The translations under genes were made by a program, and so were the position numbers. 42,451 bases of DNA from Desulfomonile tiedjei (GTDB taxonomy: Bacteria > Desulfobacterota > Desulfomonilia > Desulfomonilales > Desulfomonilaceae), in assembly GCA_016218715.1 (NCBI GenBank), contig JACRDG010000075.1, forward strand, positions 1-42,451, given 5' to 3'. Below are positions 1-6,244 of this stretch, in pieces. Under the pieces are notes generated by a model. It searched no databases, was not told where the DNA came from, and saw nothing but the letters and a program-made list of their open reading frames with translations. Position 1 is the stretch's first letter, and the number at the start of each line of letters is the position of its first letter.

Positions 1-320
1 AGATGGAGCAACACCTCGGTGTCGGACTGGGAGCGGAAGGTATAGCCCTGCGCCTGCAGCCGCCGGCGGAGGTCCTTGAAATTATAGATTTCGCCGTTGA
101 AGACGATCCAGCGGGTTCCTTGTTCGTTGGACATCGGCTGCGTGGCGGCATCGGACAAATCGATGATCTTGAGACGGGTGTGGCCGAGCCCGACAGGCCC
201 GTCCGCGTAGACACCGGACCCGTCAGGGCCCCGATGCGCGAGCGTTTCGGCCATCCGCGTGACGACCTCGGCCGATGCCGGCTGGCCATCGAATCTATAA
301 AATCCACAGATCCCGCACAT
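1..320 (-). CDS. asnB: Asparagine synthetase (glutamine-hydrolysing), N-terminal part, cut by window edge
   Basis: The minus strand from the ATG at 320 encodes 106 codons before the window ends. The product opens with MCGICGFYRF, so Cys2 is the N-terminal nucleophile of a class II glutamine amidotransferase. HRGPDGSG, RLKIIDLS and FNGEIYNF follow, which are the classic glutaminase-domain motifs of AsnB. The family deamidates glutamine and passes ammonia to a C-terminal ATP-dependent synthetase domain, which lies outside this window. Its start is only 3 bases past the stop of the Fcl homologue, so it is probably the next cistron of the same operon. AsnB-like proteins are common in surface-polysaccharide loci, where they may amidate a sugar acid. 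That role is inference here. Recognition of the glutaminase domain is secure; the acceptor is unknown. Confidence 0.93.
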   Translation of the reverse strand, partial: MCGICGFYRFDGQPASAEVVTRMAETLAHRGPDGSGVYADGPVGLGHTRLKIIDLSDAATQPMSNEQGTRWIVFNGEIYNFKDLRRRLQAQGYTFRSQSDTEVLLH

Positions 321-323
321 AGG

Positions 324-1280
324 CTAGGTTACAGTCCTCCCGGACGATTTGACGTGCTTCCTGAACCAGTCGTAGGCGAGTTGAAGTCCCTGATTCAACT
401 CGGTCTTGTGCACCCATCCTAACTTGTGAATCCTGGACACATCGAGGAGCTTCCGATACATGCCATCCGGCTTGCTGGAATCAAATGTGACGTCCCCTTG
501 AAAACCGGTCACGTCGCCGACCATTCCCGCTATTTCCCTGACGCTGAAATCCTTTCCGGTGCCTACATTGATAGGCGCCGACTCATCATAGGAATGCATC
601 AGGAACAGGCAGGCATCGGCCAAGTCGTCCACATAGATGACTTCCCGCAGAGGCTTTCCTGTGCCCCACAGTTCGACCTGTTTGTCCTTGTTGGCAACCG
701 CGTGGTCGAACTTGGCGATCAATGCCGCGACCAGATGCGAGTTCATGGAGTCATAATTGTCATTCGGTCCATACACGTTGGCCGGGATGGCCGAGATGAA
801 ATTGGCCCCATACTGCCGGTTGTACGATTCACACATTTTCATCCCGGCTATTTTGGCAACGGCATAGGGCTCATTGGTCGGCTCCAGCAGCCCTGTGAGC
901 AGGTACTCCTCCTTCAAAGGTTGGACGCTCTCTTTGGGATACACACAGTTACTCGCCAAGAACAGCAGCTTCTTGGCGCCATACTTCCACGCGAAATGAA
1001 TCAGGTTATTTTGTATCTGGAGATTCTTATATAGAAATTCAGCTCGGTAGGTGTTGTTGGCGTGAATGCCCCCCACCTTGGCCGCGGCGGCAAAGATGTA
1101 TTCGGGCCTCTCCTTCTCAAAAAACCTCTCCACTGCGCCCTGGTTCTCAAGATCAAGCTCTGCATGGCTGCGGACAACGAGATGATCATATCCTCCGGCC
1201 TTCAACTTCCTCGTGATGACGGAGCCGACGAGGCCTGTGTGTCCTGCCACATAAACCTTTGACGATCTCGGCATTACCAT
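324..1280 (-). CDS. fcl: GDP-L-fucose synthase family protein (Fcl/WcaG, ColC-like)
   Basis: A 318-residue SDR enzyme. The family performs C3/C5 epimerisation and NADPH reduction of GDP-4-keto-6-deoxymannose to GDP-L-fucose. The close relative ColC acts on the 3-deoxy analogue to give GDP-colitose. The Rossmann motif GHTGLVGS is at about 13-20. The catalytic set is complete: Ser110, Cys112, Tyr139, Lys143 and His182, each offset by exactly 3 from E. coli Ser107, Cys109, Tyr136, Lys140 and His179. NVYGPNDNYD is also typical. The start could be ATG 1280 or ATG 1274; the upstream stop ends one base before 1280. No gmd (GDP-mannose 4,6-dehydratase) is visible in the window. The nearby ColD-like dehydratase at 4237-6195 makes a colitose-type product worth considering. 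The fold and residues are certain; the exact sugar is not. Confidence 0.93.
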   Translation of the reverse strand: MVMPRSSKVYVAGHTGLVGSVITRKLKAGGYDHLVVRSHAELDLENQGAVERFFEKERPEYIFAAAAKVGGIHANNTYRAEFLYKNLQIQNNLIHFAWKYGAKKLLFLASNCVYPKESVQPLKEEYLLTGLLEPTNEPYAVAKIAGMKMCESYNRQYGANFISAIPANVYGPNDNYDSMNSHLVAALIAKFDHAVANKDKQVELWGTGKPLREVIYVDDLADACLFLMHSYDESAPINVGTGKDFSVREIAGMVGDVTGFQGDVTFDSSKPDGMYRKLLDVSRIHKLGWVHKTELNQGLQLAYDWFRKHVKSSGRTVT

Positions 1281-1281
1281 T

Positions 1282-2337
1282 TCAAAATTCCAAGGCGCCC
1301 TGGCTTATCAGGTCCCTATTCCAGGCGATGGTTCTCTCGAGTCCCTCTTTCAGCCCGACAAACCGGTTGATCTGGAACTCCTCGGTCACCCGGCTGATGT
1401 CGAGCTTCACCATGTCGGGGGCGCTTCTCGATGAATGCGCGCCGTGCTCAGGTATGCTGTATCGGGAGTCCGTCATTTCCCCGATCATTCTGGCCAGATC
1501 GAGGATGGACACCGTCTCATTGCCGCCTATGTTGTACACAAAATGTTTACCCCGCAGCAGGATGTTCAACAGCATGGCCACGCAATCGGAGATATACAGC
1601 CATGTCCTCTCCTGCTGCCCGTTATCAACAAGGTCTATATGCTTCCTGCCAAGCGCCTTGCCAAGGAACTCACCCAACACCCTCTTATCACGGATGGTGA
1701 TTCCGGGTCCGTAGGTTGCCGATATCCTGGCTATCCGGACTTCCACGCCCTCATCCCTGAAAACCGAGCATATGGTCTCGCCCAGTCTTTTGGATTCTGC
1801 ATACACAGACCTGGGCTGCGTGGTCTGGCAATTTCCGCTGTAGGTTTCAGGAGTGGGGATGACCTGCGCCTGCCCGTAGACCTCCGACGAGCTGATGAAG
1901 AGCATGACGGCCTTGTTCGCTTGGCATAACTGAAGAAGCTTTTCGGTGAGGACGGTATTCAGGACGATGGTCTCCAGCTTGTGTTCCAGGAATTTTGCAG
2001 GCGGCGAATAGGTCGCCGCGTGCACGACGTAATCCACTTGGCCATCGAACGTGAATGACTCGCCCAAGTTCTCCTGGAGAAACCGGAACCCGCTGACGCG
2101 CGTCGCGATTTCCTGAATGGCGCAATTGGGCGGGCTCTTGCTTATCCCGGTTATTTTCAGATTCAGGTGGTGTTTTGTACTGGCGGCGGACAACGCACTG
2201 ATCATGTACGTGCCGATGAAGCCATTGGCGCCCGTAACCAGTATCGATGCGTCCTTGATTGCGCCCCAGTCGATCCTGGACAGAATGCTTTGTATGTCCT
2301 GCTCTATGATCTGATGCATCAATCGGTCTTCACTCAT
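1282..2337 (-). CDS. NAD-dependent epimerase/dehydratase (extended SDR)
   Basis: A 351-residue extended SDR. It has a nucleotide-binding GANGFIG motif at about 36-42, an SSSEVYG segment carrying the catalytic serine near 150, and YxxxK at Tyr179/Lys183. NIGGNETVSILDLA in the C-terminal part is typical of nucleotide-sugar epimerases and UDP-glucuronate decarboxylase-like enzymes. The ATG at 2337 is chosen because it overlaps the upstream transketolase-like gene by 8 bases; the frame stays open upstream, but that extension has no SDR character. A further ATG at 2319 is possible. It sits between the TPP enzyme pair and Fcl, so it probably reduces or epimerises an intermediate of the same sugar pathway. 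That substrate assignment is inference. Confidence 0.88.
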   Translation of the reverse strand: MSEDRLMHQIIEQDIQSILSRIDWGAIKDASILVTGANGFIGTYMISALSAASTKHHLNLKITGISKSPPNCAIQEIATRVSGFRFLQENLGESFTFDGQVDYVVHAATYSPPAKFLEHKLETIVLNTVLTEKLLQLCQANKAVMLFISSSEVYGQAQVIPTPETYSGNCQTTQPRSVYAESKRLGETICSVFRDEGVEVRIARISATYGPGITIRDKRVLGEFLGKALGRKHIDLVDNGQQERTWLYISDCVAMLLNILLRGKHFVYNIGGNETVSILDLARMIGEMTDSRYSIPEHGAHSSRSAPDMVKLDISRVTEEFQINRFVGLKEGLERTIAWNRDLISQGALEF

Positions 2338-2875
2338 TGAAACGATCGCCCAGTTCCACAAGCAGGGTGGATTTTCCGTCCTCCCTTTCAAGGGCTTTCT
2401 GGTACGCGGGCAAGATCTGTGCGGGGTCTTCGAGCTTGATAACCTCGACATTCTCGAGGAGCATCTTGAAGGCCTCTGTAAAATCGCCGCAGTGCTGGAT
2501 CCCCGGATGCAGAGGGCGCGTGCTCCCGACCATGGTCTTGATGATGACCTTCGGCTTCACCTGTCCCTTCGTCAGAACGTGAATCTTGTCCAAATGATTC
2601 ACCAACTGATTGACCGCGAGCAGGAGGAAATTAAATCGGGGGAAGACAGACACGGGGATGTACCCTTGCAGGGCCAGGCCGATGGATATGCCCATTTGGG
2701 TGTCCTCAAAAACCGGGAGTTCGATTTTCTTGGCAGGAGCGAGATGCGCCAGGGTCCCGTAAATGACATTCCCCGGATAGGCCACGCTCTGCCCGAGAAA
2801 CACCGTTTTCTCGTGGCTGGCAAGGTAATCGATTCCCCGCCTGATTTCAGATGCGTAAGTTAAAACTGGACCCAT
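2330..2875 (-). CDS. Thiamine-diphosphate enzyme, E1-beta/transketolase Pyr-domain subunit
   Basis: A 181-residue protein resembling the pyrimidine-binding (Pyr) domain of the E1-beta subunit of 2-oxoacid dehydrogenases and of transketolase. Recognisable stretches include VFLGQSVAYPGN near the start, FEDTQMGISIGLALQGYIPV and FNFLLLAVNQLVNHLDKI. Full E1-beta proteins are about 325 residues. This one lacks the C-terminal transketolase domain that usually contacts the E2 core, so a role in a classical dehydrogenase complex is unlikely. It overlaps the alpha subunit gene by 16 bases (2860-2875), which suggests coupled translation and a heteromeric enzyme. In a sugar cluster such an enzyme could transfer a two-carbon unit to a keto-sugar, as YerE does in yersiniose synthesis. 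YerE is of a different TPP subfamily, so this is only a functional analogy. Confidence 0.85.
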   Translation of the reverse strand: MGPVLTYASEIRRGIDYLASHEKTVFLGQSVAYPGNVIYGTLAHLAPAKKIELPVFEDTQMGISIGLALQGYIPVSVFPRFNFLLLAVNQLVNHLDKIHVLTKGQVKPKVIIKTMVGSTRPLHPGIQHCGDFTEAFKMLLENVEVIKLEDPAQILPAYQKALEREDGKSTLLVELGDRFNE

Positions 2876-3483
2876 TTCCCGGCACCGACATGAGGATATT
2901 TGTTTTTTATGTACGCGTATCTGTATAGTTTCGGAGCCACCTGTTCGATCGGGCTGTTGGTCGGGTCCTGCTCCTTTTCACCCCATACGGTTCGGGTGGG
3001 GGTTCCGACGCTTTTTCCATTGTCTTCTATGACGAAATGGATCGGGAGGTCGTGGTTCTGGGAATACTTGAGGCTCTCATGAAAGCCGCCCGTCTCAGCA
3101 GTCATTTCGCCGACGAACACCCAGACCTTATCTGATGCGCCCTTCATCTGCAGGCCCATGGCCACGCCGACTGCGATGGGACATATGCCTCCGACCAGCG
3201 CGGATGAAAAGAACCGCCGTTCCGGATGGTTTATCGTGATACTGTTTCCCGCTAATATTTCCGCTTTAAGCCATTCTTTGCTGATGCCGTGAAGCAACGC
3301 ATGATAATGACTTCTCCAGGTCGAGAACACCCAATCATCCCGTCTTACGTTTTTGAATATTTCCATGAGCTGATCTTCGTTGCCGTCCGACAAATGGATC
3401 GGCGCCCGTATGCGTCCATCGCAATACAGTGCCGCGATCTCATCTTCAAAATCGGTCAAATCTTTTTTGCTAATCTGCGTCAT
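2860..3483 (-). CDS. Thiamine-diphosphate enzyme, E1-alpha-like PP-domain subunit
   Basis: About 207 residues from ATG 3483; GTG 3492 would add three residues, and neither has a strong ribosome binding site. The protein matches the diphosphate-binding domain of E1-alpha subunits. The TPP/Mg2+ motif is present in variant form: Gly125-Glu126-Met127, then ETGGFHESL, ending at Asp154-Asn155. It is shorter than ordinary E1-alpha (about 320-370 residues), like its beta partner. The two genes overlap, so they almost certainly form one enzyme. Divergent short E1 pairs of this type occur in polysaccharide loci. The reaction is probably carboligation or acyl transfer rather than a dehydrogenase step, because no E2 or E3 gene is present. 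The gene is divergent from the plus-strand glycosyltransferase. Confidence 0.86.
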   Translation of the reverse strand: MTQISKKDLTDFEDEIAALYCDGRIRAPIHLSDGNEDQLMEIFKNVRRDDWVFSTWRSHYHALLHGISKEWLKAEILAGNSITINHPERRFFSSALVGGICPIAVGVAMGLQMKGASDKVWVFVGEMTAETGGFHESLKYSQNHDLPIHFVIEDNGKSVGTPTRTVWGEKEQDPTNSPIEQVAPKLYRYAYIKNKYPHVGAGKWVQF

Positions 3484-3533
3484 CTCAAACACAATTGGGC
3501 ATCAATGCCTTGGCAAACGGGCGGAAGGACTCT
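3484..3533. promoter_or_regulatory. Short divergent intergenic region, presumed promoter site
   Basis: Only 50 bases separate the starts of the minus-strand E1-alpha gene and the plus-strand glycosyltransferase. It is the only divergent gene pair in the window, so at least one promoter for the plus-strand gene should lie here or inside the E1-alpha reading frame. I could not pick out a convincing -35/-10 pair. A purine-rich GGAAGGA at 3523-3529 precedes the ATG at 3534 and is the likely ribosome binding site. The promoter role is inferred from gene orientation. Confidence 0.35.
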
Positions 3534-4208
3534 ATGAAAGCCTTGAAAACCACCCTACTGATTCCCACGCTCAACGAGGTTGATAGTATGAAAATCATCA
3601 TGCCCAGGGTGCAAAGCAACTGGGTGGATGAAATACTCGTGGTGGACGGCGGTTCGGACGACGGCACCGTGGAATATGCCAGGCAGAACGGCTACCACGT
3701 GGTCAGCCCGCAAGTCCGGGGGCTGGTCCCTCAGCTCGATGAGGCCTTCAAGCTGGCCCAAGGGGACATCATCGTCCTTTTCAGTCCTGACGGGAATTCA
3801 ATTCCCGAGCTCATTCCCAAAGTGATCGATAAAATCCATGAGGGCTACGACATGGTCATCGTTTCACGCTATGCGGATGGAGCGAAGAGCTATGACGACG
3901 ATTGTCTGACGGCCATCGGGAATTTTGTGTTCACGCGAATGGTGAATTTGCGCTTCGGAACAACGTATACGGATGTGCTCGTCATCTTCAGGGCCTTCCG
4001 GAAAGACATCTTGAACACCATCACGATAGACCCGGATGAGGACATCGACCTTCAGCTTTCCATCAAGTGCGGGAAAACCAAGCTGAAGGTCGCCGAGATC
4101 CCGGGAGATGAACCCAAAAGGGTTGCCGGCGTGAGAAAAATGAAAATCATGAAGACCGGCTGGGAGCTGCTGCGGACGCTGTACAAGGAATCCTTCTCAA
4201 AGCGCTAA
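3534..4208 (+). CDS. Family 2 glycosyltransferase (DPM1-like), the only plus-strand gene
   Basis: A 224-residue GT-A protein. The ATG at 3534 is chosen over the in-frame TTG at 3495 because GGAAGGA lies just upstream and the conserved start of the fold, LLIPTLNE, follows at once. Nucleotide-binding VVDGGSDDGT is present. The usual metal-binding DxD region reads FSPDGNS. SRYADGA and the later IGNFVFT and FRAFRKD segments resemble dolichyl-phosphate-mannose-synthase-like GT2 proteins. It has no membrane segment. The same pattern (SR-F/Y, IGN-x-VFT, FRA) recurs in the C-terminal domain of the neighbouring fused protein at 4237-6195, so the two are paralogous. It ends 28 bases from the convergent end of that gene. 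Base composition is lower in G+C than most of the cluster (26/60 at 3541-3600). The sugar donor is unknown. Confidence 0.9.
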   Translation: MKALKTTLLIPTLNEVDSMKIIMPRVQSNWVDEILVVDGGSDDGTVEYARQNGYHVVSPQVRGLVPQLDEAFKLAQGDIIVLFSPDGNSIPELIPKVIDKIHEGYDMVIVSRYADGAKSYDDDCLTAIGNFVFTRMVNLRFGTTYTDVLVIFRAFRKDILNTITIDPDEDIDLQLSIKCGKTKLKVAEIPGDEPKRVAGVRKMKIMKTGWELLRTLYKESFSKR

Positions 4209-4236
4209 CGCCGAGGGAGCCGCTTTTACGGTAGGC

Positions 4237-6195
4237 TCATCTGTGAAGGGAGTTGCGGGTGGAGCCGTCCGCTCCCTTTCCATAGCTTGCCCACTCCTTG
4301 ATCAGTGCCATCAAGACAGGGAAGGCGCTGAGGACAATCTCTTTGCGATCGTTTAGCTCGGGATTGACGATCTCGACGGTGGGCAGCTCCGCGACTTTCC
4401 AACCAAGTTTCAACGCCTGAATCGACAGCTGATATTGCGCGGCATGGCCCCGCCCCGCCACCTTCACCTCGCTCAATCGCTTGCGCTTGATCGCCCGAAA
4501 GGAGCTGACGGCATCGCTCAAATTGCCATAAAAAGCCACGTTCGCCAGCAAGGTGAAGACGCGGTTGCCGATGCTCCGAAAGTGAATGCCCTGGGCACGG
4601 TCGTGGCGTGCGCCCCCGGGAAGAAACCGAGACGCGGTGACCATATCGCTTCCCCGCTCCAGTGCCAGCAGCAGCCGGCCTATGTCTCGAGGATTATGTC
4701 TCCCGTCGGCACGAAAAAATACAAGGTTTTCACATTCTATTGGTATGGCACCATCCAGAACGAGATGGAACGCTTCCTTGCCGTTGGCCGGGTAAGTCTC
4801 GATGCCCCGCTCCTTCAGATAGGCAAGGGCTTCCGGTGTCCCTCCCGTATCGACGGCAAGGATCTTTTCGAACAGATCAGAGGGCACTTCGTCGAGTGTA
4901 TGCTCCAACGTCGAACAGTCCTGGCCAAGGGTGAGGATGAGCTCCGCACCATCCCGGGATTGCAGGGGCCGGCGCCGGAAGTACCCCTCAAATAGCTCGG
5001 CCATATAGTCGAGGTCGGCCTCCATCAAGTCTTGATGGCAGCCGATGTAAAATCCGTTGTGATTGATCCATTTCGCGACAGGATAGTCGTCTTCCTGCCA
5101 GCCGAGCAGGCGATGATAGACCGGCTGGTTGGTCAGGGGCAGCATGTCGCGGGTCTCCACGCTGTTGGCTTCCAGGAAGTTTACCAGCTCGTCCTTCTTC
5201 TCCCCCCGCAATACGATGGGATACATCATGAAGGCATGCTCGCTGCTGGGGCGCACGCTGGGAAGCTGGAGGTATGGATCGAGAAATCTCAGTTTGCGCG
5301 TCAACGATCCCGCGTTTGACTGTCTGGCGGCCAAAACGGACGGATACTCCTCGAGCTGAGCCAGGCCAAGAGCCCCCTCAAGCTCAGTGACCCTGAAGCT
5401 ATGCCCCACGCTGACGAACTTGAACCGGCGGGCAATAATCGTTCGCATCTCGTCCGATGACTTGGAGTCGTCATCGTCGATGCTGATGTAGATCGAATCG
5501 CGCCCATGGTTCATCAGGGAGCGCAGACGCAGCGCATATTCGGGATCCTTCGTGGTATTCAAGCCACCCACACCCGTGACCAACAGGTGCGCGATATAGG
5601 TGGAAAAGCAAGCAATGTCGCCGAAGCTTCCGACCGGCTGCCCTTCATAGCGTGCGAACATCGTTTCGCAACTGTCTTCAATGATCTTTAAATTGTGCCG
5701 TCTGGCGATTGCCAGGATCGGAGCCATGTCGGCGGGCTGTCCGAACAGGTGCACCGGAATAATGCACCGCGTGCGAGGCGTGATCTTTGCCTCCAACTTC
5801 TCAGGGTCGAGCTGATAATGGACAGGCTCCACATCGACGAGGACCGGCACCATCCGGTTGTGCAGCACGACGTTCGCGGTGGCCACGAACGTGACCGTGG
5901 GCACGATGACCTCGTCTCCGTCCTGCCATCCATGCAATTCCTTCATCGCCTGTAGGGCGATGTGCAACGCGCTCGTGCCGCTGTTGCTCATTACACCGAA
6001 CCGGCAGCCATGCAGCCTGGCAAAATCGCGCTCGAATTGCTGCACCATGGGACCATAGGAGAGGCGATTGTTGTTGAGCGCCTCCATGACCAATTCCTTT
6101 GCCCGCGGGCTGACATTCAAGGTGCCCACGCCCAGCATCGGCCGGCCCGGCAAGTCGAGCATTCGACTACGCAACCTGATCGAGGTGCTTCTCAT
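4237..6195 (-). CDS. Fused DegT-fold sugar 3-dehydratase-like domain plus degenerate GT2 domain
   Basis: A 652-residue two-domain protein. Residues about 20-408 are DegT/DnrJ/EryC1 fold: NSGTSALHIAL at 71-81, the PLP-pyridine Asp174 in IIEDSC, and FSTYIAHLLVTGVGG at 197-211. The Schiff-base lysine position is His203. Its distance from Asp174 (29) equals that from Asp493 to His522 in the RfbH domain at 10978-13188. Lysine-to-histidine replacement marks PLP sugar 3-dehydratases (RfbH/E1, ColD) and rules out normal transamination. No CxC iron-sulfur motif is present, so ColD is the better model. Residues about 415-640 resemble GT2/DPM1 enzymes, but the nucleotide motif reads VDTGGTPEA and the DxD region reads FRADGR, so catalysis by that half is doubtful. 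The first ATG (6195) is used; ATG 6162 or 6138 are alternatives. It lies near the TPP pair and Fcl. Confidence 0.88.
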   Translation of the reverse strand: MRSTSIRLRSRMLDLPGRPMLGVGTLNVSPRAKELVMEALNNNRLSYGPMVQQFERDFARLHGCRFGVMSNSGTSALHIALQAMKELHGWQDGDEVIVPTVTFVATANVVLHNRMVPVLVDVEPVHYQLDPEKLEAKITPRTRCIIPVHLFGQPADMAPILAIARRHNLKIIEDSCETMFARYEGQPVGSFGDIACFSTYIAHLLVTGVGGLNTTKDPEYALRLRSLMNHGRDSIYISIDDDDSKSSDEMRTIIARRFKFVSVGHSFRVTELEGALGLAQLEEYPSVLAARQSNAGSLTRKLRFLDPYLQLPSVRPSSEHAFMMYPIVLRGEKKDELVNFLEANSVETRDMLPLTNQPVYHRLLGWQEDDYPVAKWINHNGFYIGCHQDLMEADLDYMAELFEGYFRRRPLQSRDGAELILTLGQDCSTLEHTLDEVPSDLFEKILAVDTGGTPEALAYLKERGIETYPANGKEAFHLVLDGAIPIECENLVFFRADGRHNPRDIGRLLLALERGSDMVTASRFLPGGARHDRAQGIHFRSIGNRVFTLLANVAFYGNLSDAVSSFRAIKRKRLSEVKVAGRGHAAQYQLSIQALKLGWKVAELPTVEIVNPELNDRKEIVLSAFPVLMALIKEWASYGKGADGSTRNSLHR

Positions 6196-6244
6196 GTCAA
6201 TCGAGGGAGGGATTGGTGACGGACCGGACGCGGGTCGAACGGCG

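Noticed and set aside
3495-3533. TTG start for the plus-strand GT2
   Set aside because: ATG 3534 has a purine-rich site upstream and sits just before the conserved start of the fold.
4209-4236. Bidirectional terminator between the convergent genes
   Set aside because: No stem longer than about 3 bases with a T-run could be found in the 28 bases.
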